61,092 bases of DNA from an uncultured Roseobacter sp. (GCF_947493125.1 NZ_CANLQB010000016.1:1-61092), one strand, 5' to 3'; positions 26,249 through 35,450 are shown, counted from the stretch's first letter. The notes: generated by a model not told the origin, from the letters alone. Translations and numbers: made by a program.

Positions 26249-27583
26249 GTGAAGACCCTGCTTACGACACTCACTGTATCCACGGCCCTGGTGGCCCCCG
26301 CCTTCGCGCAAGAGGCCGGATCGCGGGATGCCCGTGGCCAGCTTGACTTCGAAGGCCGCTATCTCGTTTCGGTTCAGGATGCAGACATGCTTTCGTCGGC
26401 CTATGTCAACGGCATGCTTGGTCCCCGGGAGGGCAGTGACACCCTCGCGGTCATCCCGCTAGACGGTGACCCCCGTGACTGGGTGGCGGCACAGGTTTTC
26501 GCGTCGAACTCCGTCGCTGGCCCGCCAAATGCAGTCGAGATCACACCCGACGGCCGCTTTGCTTTCGTGGTAGAGACGTTCACTCCGCGCCCGGACAACG
26601 ACGATGCCCATGGTTTTGGCGATATGTCGATTGGTACGACATTGACGGTGATAAGCCTGGCAGACCCGGCGTCGCCCGAGATCCTGCAAACCGTTGAGAT
26701 TGGTGCCCGGCCCCTTTCGGCAAGTGTCAACACAGCGGGCGATACCCTCGCGGTCAGCTACTCCATCGAGGGTGGGTCTGGCGCAGAGATTCCTATGCAG
26801 CTGTTTCGCATCGCTGAAGATGGTAGCTTGAGCGATCCGGTTTCGCCGACCATCGAAGGGTATGCCCTCGGCGAAGACAACATCATGGATATCGACTGGC
26901 ATCCGGACGACGACGTGATCGTCTGGATCAACCAGTTCGACAATACGATGCAGTTTGCCAGTGTCGGCGATGACCTGAGTGTCACGCCTTTCGGCAACAC
27001 GGTGGACATTGACCGCGCGCTGTTCACGCCCGATGGCAACCACGCCGTGAGCAACGCGCTTTATTGGGGGCCAGACATCGCGGGCATCTGGATCGAAGCA
27101 CCGCGCGGTCAGCTTGTGACGGTGCGTATGAACGCAGAAGTTAGCGAGGATGGAACAGCACGCCACGCACTGATTGACCGGGTGATGACAGGTGTCTCCC
27201 CCGAAGGCCTTGCCGTTTCGCCCGATGGCCGCTGGGTGGCCACAACCAATCTGGAGCGCAGCTACCTGCCATATGACGACGAGCGCATCACATGGTATTC
27301 CTCGGTGACGCTGGCAGCGCTCGACCAGGAAACCGGCGATCTGACAGAAGTCGGGACGTTCAACTACGACGGCATCCTGCCCGAAGCGGCGGTGTTCGAC
27401 AACTCCGGCAATTACCTCGCGGTGGCGAACTTTGACCATTTCAATGATCGGGTCGACGGCTCAAGCATCGACTTCTGGCGCATCCAGACCGATCCGCTTG
27501 ACCCCGGCAACACGCAACTGATCAAGACGGAACACTCTGTGCCGGTCGCCCGTGGCGCACATTCGATGGTAATTGCGCGCTAA
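26249..27583 (+). CDS. Exported beta-propeller protein (lactonase/YncE-like)
   Basis: The GTG at 26249 has AAAGGAG six bases upstream, and translation from it begins with a clean signal peptide (LTVSTALVAPAFAQ). The 444-residue product contains repeated strands of the kind VEITPDGRFAFVVET, LAVSYSIEGG, LAVSPDGRWVATTN and AVFDNSGNYLAVANF, as in seven-bladed propellers of the lactonase or YncE groups. The role is unknown; binding or ring opening in the periplasm is plausible. It is the first gene of a three-gene operon and is divergent from a LysR regulator. Confidence 0.75.
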   Translation: MKTLLTTLTVSTALVAPAFAQEAGSRDARGQLDFEGRYLVSVQDADMLSSAYVNGMLGPREGSDTLAVIPLDGDPRDWVAAQVFASNSVAGPPNAVEITPDGRFAFVVETFTPRPDNDDAHGFGDMSIGTTLTVISLADPASPEILQTVEIGARPLSASVNTAGDTLAVSYSIEGGSGAEIPMQLFRIAEDGSLSDPVSPTIEGYALGEDNIMDIDWHPDDDVIVWINQFDNTMQFASVGDDLSVTPFGNTVDIDRALFTPDGNHAVSNALYWGPDIAGIWIEAPRGQLVTVRMNAEVSEDGTARHALIDRVMTGVSPEGLAVSPDGRWVATTNLERSYLPYDDERITWYSSVTLAALDQETGDLTEVGTFNYDGILPEAAVFDNSGNYLAVANFDHFNDRVDGSSIDFWRIQTDPLDPGNTQLIKTEHSVPVARGAHSMVIAR

Positions 27584-27594
27584 ACGTCGCAGCA

Positions 27595-27615
27595 CGCGCC
27601 TCCCATCAGGGCGCG
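27595..27615 (+). other. Intergenic hairpin between propeller and next gene
   Basis: CGCGCC at 27595-27600 pairs with GGCGCG at 27610-27615 across a nine-base loop. There is no T tract, so it is more likely an mRNA-stability or partial-termination structure than a full terminator. Confidence 0.35.
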
Positions 27616-27639
27616 CACCTATTTTGAGGAGTTCCATTC

Positions 27640-28119
27640 ATGCAATCCCGACGCCAAGCCCTTGCCCTCCTGACCGGCTGCGCAGCGTTCACACTGTTCG
27701 CGCAGCGATCAGCGCTCGCTCATCACGGGTTCACGGGACGCTATGATGACGCCCGTCCGATCTACGTCGAAGGTGTCGTGCGATCTGCCAGCTTCCGTCG
27801 TCCGCACCCGCTGATAGAGATGCAAGTTGATGACGATTTGCGCACACCAACCGAACTTCCCCAGGGCGAAGAATTTGCTGACGTCGTCGAGGTGCGCGAA
27901 GAAGACCGGGGCCGGGTCATCGACGTGGAATACCCCCCGGTCGGTTTATTCTTCGGGCTCGAGGGACGTATCGCGGCGGATGACCGCATCGCGACAATCG
28001 TGTTCCAGAACTGCCGCCCACCTTACCAACTGCGCGGTCAATGGATCAGGTTGCCAGACGGCGAGGCCGTCGTGCGCCGAGGCCGCATGCAAACTGAAGA
28101 AGCCGCATGTTCGAGCTGA
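27640..28119 (+). CDS. Exported protein of the DUF6152-like type
   Basis: TGAGGAG lies upstream of the ATG at 27640. The 159-residue protein has an N-terminal signal with SRRQALALL (Tat-like twin Arg) and a processing region ending ALAHHGF. The mature protein starts with HHGFTGRYDDARPIYVEGVV and RPHPLIEM, which resembles the DUF6152 group of small beta-rich periplasmic proteins. The function is unknown. It overlaps the next gene by 13 bases. Confidence 0.6.
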   Translation: MQSRRQALALLTGCAAFTLFAQRSALAHHGFTGRYDDARPIYVEGVVRSASFRRPHPLIEMQVDDDLRTPTELPQGEEFADVVEVREEDRGRVIDVEYPPVGLFFGLEGRIAADDRIATIVFQNCRPPYQLRGQWIRLPDGEAVVRRGRMQTEEAACSS

Positions 28120-28541
28120 CGTCTTTATTGGCAGCCTTGGAGACCTCCACGCTAGCGGATTGGGTGGGCGGGCCAATCTATCCCGTGATCTCAGCGCTGC
28201 ACATTTTGACCTTCGCTTTCGTTGTCGTCCCAGTTCTTATGGCAGACGTTCGCGTTCTTAAAATCGGTGTTGCTGACGATCAGGTTGCGCGCCTGTCTCG
28301 CACCGTTGTGCTCGCCTTCACCGGTGCGGCATTCACAGGCTTCTTGCTTCTGTCGGTCCAGGCCACGCGTTACGCAGAAAACCCTGCGATCTTTTGGAAG
28401 TTCGGGTTTCTGGCGTTGGCGGGCGCAAACGCCGTTCTCTTTTACTTGCTTGAGAAGGTCCAGAGGATCATTGCAGTTGTCTCAGTTTTGGTATGGTGCG
28501 GTGTGCTACTCGCTGGCCGATGGATTGCTTTTTCAGCCTAG
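28107..28541 (+). CDS. Four-helix membrane protein (DUF6644-like)
   Basis: 144 residues, mostly hydrophobic, with four predicted membrane helices: around VISALHILTFAFVVVPVLM, TVVLAFTGAAFTGFLLLSV, FLALAGANAVLFYLL and IIAVVSVLVWCGVLLAG. A His in the first helix (SALHIL) could bind heme or metal. It overlaps the preceding exported-protein gene and is therefore translated with it. I recall this type accompanying the DUF6152-like proteins, but the assignment is tentative. Confidence 0.6.
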   Translation: MFELTSLLAALETSTLADWVGGPIYPVISALHILTFAFVVVPVLMADVRVLKIGVADDQVARLSRTVVLAFTGAAFTGFLLLSVQATRYAENPAIFWKFGFLALAGANAVLFYLLEKVQRIIAVVSVLVWCGVLLAGRWIAFSA

Positions 28542-28654
28542 CCCGGATCAAGCATCCCGTCGCAAAATGGCCGTCGATGCACTGCGCAGCAATGGTTTCT
28601 TTGAGCTCAATCCAGTCATAGGGGAGCTTCTAGAAGCAGCATGAACTGCCGCCC

Positions 28655-28830
28655 TTAAGCCGAGGACGGCCCAAAACCGCCATTGCCGATGTCGTAGAGC
28701 GCTGCAGTGCAGCTTCACCAGGCCGGACTTTCGCGGTATTGTCGAAGTGCTGTCCTTATCGAACTCACAGATCGCGGACGAAGTGAGCTTTCGCGACGGC
28801 TGCGTCAATGGCGACTATGGATAAGTGGGC
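28655..28830. repeat. Dispersed intergenic repeat, copy D (diverged)
   Basis: Begins GAGGACGGCCCAAAACCGCC ATTGCCGA and ends TCGAACTCACAGATCGCGGA CGAAG...TTTCGCGACGGCTGCG. The right part matches copies B and E in the AACTCA/CAGATCGC and CAAAG(C) words. The TTCGCTGCAAG core is replaced by related sequence (GCTGCAGTGCAGCTTCACCA). Confidence 0.55.
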
Positions 28831-28990
28831 GTGGTCACAGACGGTCGTTTTGCCCCACCTTTACTAAATGCGGTTATCGATGACAGACACTGCAAATAAC
28901 GGGTGCGTTTCGGTAGGGACAGGATGCACGACGGGCAGCTCGTTTAACGCAGTTGCGTCTGCGAAGAGAAAACCGCACCCTGGCCCAAGT

Positions 28991-29545
28991 ATGCCAGAAC
29001 ACCCGATGAAACCCTTACCCTCATTTGGCCGTCGGTTGCGGCAGCAGCGACGGGTGCTGGGGTTAAAGCAGTTGGTCATCGCACACGAGGTGGGCGTTGA
29101 TCAAGCGACTGTATCTCGGTGGGAAAGTGGCAAACAATAACCGCCAATCAAAGTCCAGCATGCTGTGTTCGATCTGCTTGCCCAACCCAGAACAGATGAT
29201 CAGGCGTTGCGCCGGCTGGTCGAAAACTCCAGCGATTGCGTGCACTTGGTCGACGAAACCAATCATGTTTGTTTGGCTTACTCACTTAGCCGAGCACAAG
29301 ACTGGTTGGTGTCGCAAAGAGCCATGCTTGGCGTATCACTTTGGCGGTTCTCGACGGACGAAATCCGCCAAGCAGAGACTGAACTCGCGGAGTCCGACTG
29401 GTGGTCTGTAAAAGAACCAAAAGCAAAGTTGTTTAGCACGTCCCAAGCTACCCATAACGCAATCCGGATCAGTGCAGGTGCTATCCTTTGGGAAAGGCTT
29501 TATCTGGCTGATGGCACGCGGGTTCGACTGGTTTCGGGCGTCTGA
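28991..29545 (+). pseudogene. XRE-family HTH regulator interrupted by an in-frame TAA
   Basis: From the ATG at 28991 the frame encodes an XRE helix-turn-helix (FGRRLRQQRRVLGLKQ...VDQATVSRWESGKQ). It meets TAA at 29138-29140, then continues in the same frame without another stop to 29545 (PPIKVQHAVFDLLAQ..., then 120 more residues including SDCVHLVDETNHVCLAYS). One substitution in the TAA codon restores a protein of about 184 residues. The second half does not resemble DNA-binding and may be a sensor domain. If it is not a sequencing error, the gene is dead. Confidence 0.75.
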
Positions 29546-29599
29546 TCCTCGCATTTTTTATGCGTGGATCAAAGATCGCGCGCCCAGTATCCGGATAGT

Positions 29600-30765
29600 A
29601 TGTTGCGGACTTCATTTGGCAGTATTCTTCTTGTGCTGGTCTTATGGCTGGCGGGCCTTGGCGCTGCGGCGCAATTTGCCAAGTTTGCCGTTCCGTTCGG
29701 CACCGTTCGCTTGCTCTATCCTGAGGCCGGAACCGAAATCGGCTGGCTCCTGACCCTTATCAGCGCTTGGGTGCATTTTTTGGAATGACCGCTGGCGTCT
29801 TGATCGCGCGCATCGGGCTCGGGCGTATTGTCATCACGGCCCTTTTACTCGGTGGCTTTGTTTCCTTTTGGCAAGCGACACTGCCAGGGTTTGCGATCAT
29901 GTTGGTAAGCCGTGTGATCGAAGGTGTGTCCCATCTGATGATTGTCGTCGCCGCGCCGACGCTCATTGAGCAAATCACGTCAGGGCGTTTTCGCGGGATC
30001 GGTATGACTATGTGGAGCACGTTCTTTGGTGTCTCTTTTGCGTTGATGGCCTGGATTGGATTGCCAGTTGTCGAAAATCGCGGGCTCGACGGGTTACTGG
30101 TGGCGCATCGGGCTTACATGCTATCGGTGGCGCTCTTTCTGGGCACTTTTCTCGCCAATGTGAGACGTCCTGAAACCGCTGCCGCTGTTCAACGCGACAA
30201 AACCCCGATGATCCAGAAGCACATTGATGCCTACCGATCACCCTATGTGGCTGCGCCGGCTATTGGCTGGCTGTTCTATACCATGACTTTCGTTGCTTTG
30301 CTGGCCGTGCTCCCAGAGCTGTTGCCATCATCTAGCCGCACCTTGATTGTTGGCTTCATGCCGGTTGTCAGTATCGCGGTATCCCTCATCATCGTATCGG
30401 CATTGCTCGCAAAAGCGACTGCGGTGACAATTGTAATCGTGGGGTTTTTAGTGTCTGGAAGCGTCGTGATGCTTGTCTTCGTAGGCCTTCCTCTACCGCA
30501 TCTTTTCATCGGCTTGTTCGCAGCTTTGGGACTTGTCCAAGGCGCGAGTTTTGCCGCTGTGCCAGAGCTAAATGCCACTGACGAAAGCCGTGCTTTGGCC
30601 AACGGTGCTATGGCGCAGATGGGTAATCTCGGAAACCTTATCGGAACGCCAATTTTGCTTTCAATTCTTGGGTACGCGGGCCATGGTCCGATGTTACTGA
30701 CAGTTTTGCTTCTTTACCTGTTCGGCATGATAGCGCATGTTCTTATGGCCCGCGCCCGGGCTTGA
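29600..30765 (+). pseudogene. MFS transporter with a frameshift near the N-terminus
   Basis: A frame from the ATG at 29600 encodes the first helix of an MFS protein (GSILLVLVLWLAGLGAAAQF) and ends LLTLISA before running off-frame. The remaining 330 residues continue in another frame from about 29767 (LGAFFGMTAGVLIARIGLG..., with many helices up to 30765). Inserting one base near 29765 joins them as TLISALGAFFGMTAGV. A single base has therefore been lost. The transporter is probably inactive unless this is a read error. It directly follows the broken XRE regulator. Confidence 0.75.
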
Positions 30766-30795
30766 ATGTTAGTTTCTTGCAATGACGATTGATGG

Positions 30796-30853
30796 CCAAT
30801 GACCCAGCCCCCTACGCGGGCTGTTTGTTTGGCCCGCAGGATTGGGTCATTGG
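30796..30853. other. Long nested hairpin downstream of MFS gene
   Basis: CCAATGACCCA (30796-30806) pairs perfectly with TGGGTCATTGG (30843-30853). Inside it, GCGGGC (30816-30821) pairs with GCCCGC (30832-30837) around a ten-base T/G loop. There is no T tract. It could be a terminator, an RNA stability element or the remains of a small palindromic mobile element. Confidence 0.6.
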
Positions 30854-30939
30854 GTCTCAGCGCGGTCATATGAGGCCACGCGGCCTTTTCTCTTGCCCAA
30901 ACTCAAAAAGATCTTGCGGCCGGCCCGTTGCCGACCTTG

Positions 30940-31050
30940 AGCAAGGTCTCCGGATGCTGCGGTCGCAGTCCGGATTGCCGTCATTCGCTGCAAGCGCGAA
31001 CTTAGGGCCCCATCGAACTCAAACATCCCGGGACAAAGCGAGCATAAAAA
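30940..31050. repeat. Dispersed intergenic repeat, copy E
   Basis: The core at 30975-31000 (TTGCCGTCATTCGCTGCAAG CGCGAA) follows TTGCCGACCTTGAGCAAGG and CGGATGCTGCGGTCGCAG. To the right are CATCGAACTCAAACATCCCG and GGACAAAGCGAGC. The ATGCTGCGGTCGC segment is shared with copy A. Confidence 0.75.
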
Positions 31051-31101
31051 AAGGATGCTGCAGACGTCCGCTGTTATCGCTCGGATGAGCGATGTCTGTG
31101 G

Positions 31102-31731
31102 CTATGCCGTGTTCCGCAAAGTTTTGAGACCAAGCATCAGAGCGGCACCGATCAGGAACGCGCTGCCGATCCGGTGGACCATCGCCGAAGCATTTTCCTT
31201 TAGTTTCGAAGCGATCCAACTAGCTCCAATTCCATAGCTCGACAAAAACGTACAATCGACAATCAGATATGTGACCGAAAGGATCACAAACTGCGGCCAG
31301 AAAGGCTGGCCTGGCTCAATGAATTGGGGAAAGAGTGCAGCAAAGAAAACGACGGCCTTCGGATTTGCAGCAGAGGTTAGAAACCCCTGACCCCAAAGTG
31401 TTTTCAGGGATGCATAAGGCGCGACGCTAGCCTTAGAACTGGCGTGGTTTGTCTGCCGCCACATGCGAAGACCCATCCAAAGCAAATAGGCGACACCAAG
31501 CCACTTCACGATTTTAAGGGCATGTTGCGAAGCCACCAGGACCGCCGCAAGCCCTAGTCCGGCTGCCGCCATTTGCAACGCATTTGCGGTTAGGTCACCA
31601 GCTGCTGTTGCAAGTGATCGATTGAAGCCATGTGTCATGCTGTTGGAGAGCATCAGCAAATGGCTCGGCCCGGGCGTCACCATAAAGGCAAGAACTGTTG
31701 CAAGATAGGTTAGCCATATTTCGATAGTCAT
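31102..31731 (-). CDS. LysE/RhtB-family amino-acid exporter
   Basis: 209 residues with six hydrophobic segments and the family opening TYLATVLAFMVTPGPSHLLMLSNSM. GQGFLTSAANPKAVVFFAALFPQF is the second conserved block. These proteins export amino acids or related compounds by proton exchange across the inner membrane. The ATG overlaps the stop of the upstream EamA gene by four bases, so two exporters are made together. Confidence 0.9.
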   Translation of the reverse strand: MTIEIWLTYLATVLAFMVTPGPSHLLMLSNSMTHGFNRSLATAAGDLTANALQMAAAGLGLAAVLVASQHALKIVKWLGVAYLLWMGLRMWRQTNHASSKASVAPYASLKTLWGQGFLTSAANPKAVVFFAALFPQFIEPGQPFWPQFVILSVTYLIVDCTFLSSYGIGASWIASKLKENASAMVHRIGSAFLIGAALMLGLKTLRNTA

Positions 31732-32633
31732 GGGCGCGTTCCTTGGTCGCTCAGTTCCACAACTGGTGTGGCCTTACTCTTGATGGAGAGCAGGACCGCA
31801 ACCAACACAATCGCACCCCCAATAAGCGTCGCAGTCGGGGGAATTTCTGACAGCATAAGGAATGCGAGGATCGGTGCGAGCGGCGTTTCCAATGCGCCCA
31901 GAAGGGCTGTCTGCCCGGATGGCACGCGTTTTGCCCCCTCGGCCAGCGTGACGGACGCGATTGCGTGCATGACACCAAAGACAGCGAGGATTGCGATTTC
32001 GACTGGATCAATCTGCAACGGTGAACCGAAGATGAGGGCCAATGGCACCAGAAACAAGGATTGCAGGACCGAGGGCCCTGCGCTCGGTGTGTCTGGCCTT
32101 GCGCGGTAGATGACCATGATGGTCGCCATAACCACGGTCATGAGCAGCGCCAATCCATCCCCTGTCAGGTTCACATCTCCCAATGAGCCCGCGACGATGA
32201 TGACGACGCCTGCAAGCGACCCCGCCGCACCGAGCGCGGTACGCCGCGACACACGCTCTTTCAATATAACCCACGCCATCAAGGCCGCGATGAACGGGGC
32301 GGACGCATAGATCAGTGCAACATTCGCAACGGTTGTAAGCTTGAAAGCCGGGATCAGCGCGGCAGTACCAACCGCCCCGATGACGCCGACAGCAAAACCT
32401 GCCCGACCCATGGCAAGGAACTCTTGCCGCAGCGTACCTCGCCTCGCGACCCACGCCGTCGTGACAGTGGCCGCAAAGACGCCCCGCCAAAAGATCACGG
32501 CCCATGCTGCCGCTTCAACGCCTTTGGTGAAGATCCCTGTTGTGCTGAAAGTGATGGCCGACACGATGAGTAACGTGACCCCGACCGCATAGCCGGACCG
32601 CACCTTAGATCGTCTGTCAGTTTCAAGTTCCAC
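31728..32633 (-). CDS. EamA/DMT-superfamily transporter
   Basis: 301 residues, ten predicted helices in two EamA repeats (TLLIVSAITFSTTGIFTKGVEAAAWAVIFWRG first, ALLGALETPLAPILAFLMLSE second). The start is GTG at 32633; the ribosome site is weak. Such proteins export amino acids or metabolites. It is coupled to the LysE gene and divergent from a GcvA-like LysR regulator. Confidence 0.85.
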   Translation of the reverse strand: MELETDRRSKVRSGYAVGVTLLIVSAITFSTTGIFTKGVEAAAWAVIFWRGVFAATVTTAWVARRGTLRQEFLAMGRAGFAVGVIGAVGTAALIPAFKLTTVANVALIYASAPFIAALMAWVILKERVSRRTALGAAGSLAGVVIIVAGSLGDVNLTGDGLALLMTVVMATIMVIYRARPDTPSAGPSVLQSLFLVPLALIFGSPLQIDPVEIAILAVFGVMHAIASVTLAEGAKRVPSGQTALLGALETPLAPILAFLMLSEIPPTATLIGGAIVLVAVLLSIKSKATPVVELSDQGTRP

Positions 32634-32745
32634 CGAGAGTATTTTTCACTCATTCAAAACATGTTTCATGTGATACCTGATCAAATACTGAAGGATCTCC
32701 ACGTCGACAAAGGAATTGATTTCACTAGATGCATTAGGTTTATTG

Positions 32746-33687
32746 ATGCGTATGCCAAAACGCTCCCTCCCCCCACTGCGGGCATTGCAGGCCTTCGAGG
32801 CGACCGCACGTCATCTGAGCATCTCTCAAGCTGCGGCAGAGCTTGGCGTGACGCCCGGGGCGGTAAGCCATCAGATCAAGGCGCTGGAAGACTGGCTTGG
32901 TGCAGCGCTGTTTCATCGGCTGACCCGCGCTCTGCGCCTGACAGAGGCAGGCGAAGCCGCCCTTCCACTAATGACGGAAGGCTTTGACCGGTTGGCTGCT
33001 GCGACCGCCTGCATGCAGACGCGCACCGACGATCACTTGCTGACGATCAGTGTCAGCCCCGGCTTTGGCTCCCTTTGGCTTGTGCCGCGGTTGGATCGCT
33101 TTCGGCGCAAACATCCAGAGATCGAGCTGCGCCTTGATGGAACGGATCGGTTGGTCGACATCGCGAAGGGGGAGGCAGATGTCGCGATCCGCTACGGAAT
33201 GGGCGGCTATGCGAACGTGCTTTGTGATCGATTGTTTGCGATGCGGGCCACACCTGTGTGCAGCCCAGATGTTTTGAAACGGGGAACAGGGCTGCGGTCA
33301 CCTGCTGATCTTGCGGGCCACACGCTGCTGCACGTTGAATGGAAAGAGGCAGAAGGCAGTTGGCGCACCTGGCTTCTTGCGGCTGGCGCGCGTGACGTAG
33401 ACCCTTACAAAGGGCCGCGCTTTACCAAAGAAGACATGGCCGTCCGCGCCGCCTTGGACGGCGAAGGCGTCGCCCTTATCGGCGATCGCATGGCAGCCGA
33501 TCATCTCGCATCGGGTCGCCTGGTACGCCCTTTCGATGCTGACCTGAGCACCCCACTCGTATTCGCGTATTTTTTCCTTCGCCCCAAGGACCGCGAAGAC
33601 GATCCGAAGATCCGCGCGTTCCGAAAGTGGATGCTCCTCGAAGCGGAAAGTGTTCAGGACGCAGCTACTTTGTCATCGCTGCCATAG
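32746..33687 (+). CDS. GcvA-like LysR transcriptional regulator
   Basis: The ATG at 32746 has AGG seven bases upstream; the ATG at 32752 is equally possible. The N-terminus KRSLPPLRALQAFEATARHLSISQAAAELGVTPGAVSHQI is the GcvA-type winged helix, and the effector domain contains LTISVSPGFGSLWLVPRL. GcvA relatives often control amino-acid genes. It is divergent from the EamA/LysE pair and probably regulates it. Confidence 0.9.
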   Translation: MRMPKRSLPPLRALQAFEATARHLSISQAAAELGVTPGAVSHQIKALEDWLGAALFHRLTRALRLTEAGEAALPLMTEGFDRLAAATACMQTRTDDHLLTISVSPGFGSLWLVPRLDRFRRKHPEIELRLDGTDRLVDIAKGEADVAIRYGMGGYANVLCDRLFAMRATPVCSPDVLKRGTGLRSPADLAGHTLLHVEWKEAEGSWRTWLLAAGARDVDPYKGPRFTKEDMAVRAALDGEGVALIGDRMAADHLASGRLVRPFDADLSTPLVFAYFFLRPKDREDDPKIRAFRKWMLLEAESVQDAATLSSLP

Positions 33688-34001
33688 AGAATGACTGCTC
33701 AAAAGCGGTCCGTAGCGCAAGTCGCAGCATTGGGAAAAATGGAGTTCACTGCCGACCTTAGCCGCATCTGGTGCAAGTGTCGGCTGTTGAGTGTGGAACG
33801 ACTCTTCTCGGTCATCGTTACCACGTATAGATGGACGTGGGTTAAGTGCGGGATGTTCGCTTTCGGAAAGCTGCATCACTGGATTTGCCCTCAGCGTTGG
33901 CCGGCTGCAGGCTGTCCTCGTCAATGTGAAGCAGCACCTTCCGCAATTATGCTGAGATCGACCCAACGTCTGGCGGCAGGTCAAAAGTAGCCGGTTCCGC
34001 G
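33688..34001. other. Intergenic region with a decayed repeat (copy F)
   Basis: 314 bases without a gene. The segment 33707-33800 (GCGGTCCGTAGCGCAAGTCG CAGCATTG, then CACTGCCGACCTTAGCCGCA) shares the CGCAGCATT, TGCCGACCTTAGCC words of the dispersed repeat family but lacks the TTCGCTGCAAG core. Confidence 0.45.
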
Positions 34002-35009
34002 CTATGCGCGAATGTTGGATTTGCCAAAGCGGTCTCGATACTCGGTCGGCAGCACTCCGAGCCTTCTGACAAAGCTTCTTCGCATCTTCTGCTCAGTTGT
34101 GAACCCTGACAGATAGGCGATCTCTTTGACCGGCTTCATGCTTCCCTCCAGATATGAACGCGCGAGCGCAAGGCGCCGTTCTTCGACGAATTGGGAGGGC
34201 GTCTTGCCAAATTCATGCATGAAATCACGATGCAGTGTGCGTTCTGTTGTTCCGGCAAGGTCTGCCATCCTTTTCACGCCCCATGGCGCAGACGGGTCTT
34301 GTTCGATGTGACTGTATAGCTCGCCCAAGCGCTTGCTGGATGCCGCCTGCGCTTTGAGGGGTGCGGAGTATTGCGATTGCCCGCCTTGCCGCTTCATGAA
34401 GACGACCATTTCACGGGCGACACTGAGAGCGACACGCCGTCCATGGTCTGCCTCTACAAGCGAAAGGGCGAGATCAATGCCTGCCGTCACCCCCGCCGAA
34501 CAGTGAAACTTGCCGTCCTGAGTGAATATCTCATCAAGATGCCACGCCACTTTCGGAAACTGCTGAAGAGCGAGGTCAACACGCTCCCAGTGCGTCGTGG
34601 CCTTTCTGTTCTCCAAGAGCCCTGCGGACGCGGTAAGTAGACTGCCCGAGCAGATCGAAACGAAGCGCTCCACGTTCGGTTCGATCTCGGTCAGGAATTC
34701 CCGCAATGATGCATCGAATAGTCGTCGATCAACGCCGGGGCCGCCGGGAACAACGAAGATATCCGCCCGATGACGTCCAGCAAACGAAGCCTGCGCGGTG
34801 AGCGACAGTCCGGTATCCGTCCGAATGTCATTCCCGTCTTCTGTCACGATGGAAATGGCATATGCCGTTCGACCCAAGATCTTGTTCGTGGAGGCGAACA
34901 CTTGAGCCGGGCCTGCAACATCCATGAGGAGAACATCTTCGAAGCCCAGGATCAGGACGGATTGAAGGCGCTTTGTCTGATTTTGAAGGTTTGCGATCAT
35001 TTCCGACAT
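34002..35009 (-). CDS. GlxA-type AraC regulator (DJ-1/PfpI + AraC HTH)
   Basis: The ATG at 35009 gives 335 residues; an ATG at 35000 is an alternative. Residues 10-190 form a DJ-1/PfpI-like domain (VLILGFEDVLLMDVAGPAQVF, FVVPGGPGVDRRL, FVSICSGSLLTASAGLL with the nucleophile-elbow Cys). The C-terminal 100 residues are the AraC double HTH (MADLAGTTERTLHRDFMHEFGKTPSQFVEERRL). It is divergent from ridA, so it probably controls the RidA/LOG pair. Confidence 0.85.
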   Translation of the reverse strand: MSEMIANLQNQTKRLQSVLILGFEDVLLMDVAGPAQVFASTNKILGRTAYAISIVTEDGNDIRTDTGLSLTAQASFAGRHRADIFVVPGGPGVDRRLFDASLREFLTEIEPNVERFVSICSGSLLTASAGLLENRKATTHWERVDLALQQFPKVAWHLDEIFTQDGKFHCSAGVTAGIDLALSLVEADHGRRVALSVAREMVVFMKRQGGQSQYSAPLKAQAASSKRLGELYSHIEQDPSAPWGVKRMADLAGTTERTLHRDFMHEFGKTPSQFVEERRLALARSYLEGSMKPVKEIAYLSGFTTEQKMRRSFVRRLGVLPTEYRDRFGKSNIRA

Positions 35010-35063
35010 GAGCCATGGCGCGTAGGGTTGTGTCAATACAGAGCCACAATGCGAGAAAGCCAC

Positions 35064-35450
35064 ATGTCGCGAGCCTTTATCACGGACGTTCCAGGCGTCC
35101 CTGCATCGCCGTCCCCCATCTCCAACGCGGTGGTCGTGGGCAACACATGCCATATCTCGGGCCAGTTGGCCGTATATGATGATGGCTATCAAGAGGGTAG
35201 CGCTCAAGAAGAGGCGGATCGCGCCTTTGATCTGGTGTTCAAGGTTGCGGAAGCTGCGGGCTTCAATTCCGACCAGATTGTCTATGTCGATATTGCGTTT
35301 GCCGATCTTGAACGCGATCTGCCTGAAGTGAATGAAGTCTGCCGGGCGCGGTTTTCGCAGTTCCCGGCAAGGACAATCTATCAGGCAGCAAAACTGCCCT
35401 TTGGCGCAAAGATCAAGATACAGGCAATCGCAATGAAAGACGCTTCATGA
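35064..35450 (+). CDS. RidA-family deaminase
   Basis: 128 residues from the ATG at 35064. Family features are ISNAVVVGNTCHISGQLAV, the central VYVDIAFADLERDLPEVNEVC and the C-terminal PARTIYQAAKLPFGAKIKIQAIA with the catalytic-site Arg. RidA proteins hydrolyse reactive enamines and imines released by PLP enzymes. The gene overlaps the LOG gene by four bases. An ATG at 35049 would add five residues. Confidence 0.85.
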   Translation: MSRAFITDVPGVPASPSPISNAVVVGNTCHISGQLAVYDDGYQEGSAQEEADRAFDLVFKVAEAAGFNSDQIVYVDIAFADLERDLPEVNEVCRARFSQFPARTIYQAAKLPFGAKIKIQAIAMKDAS

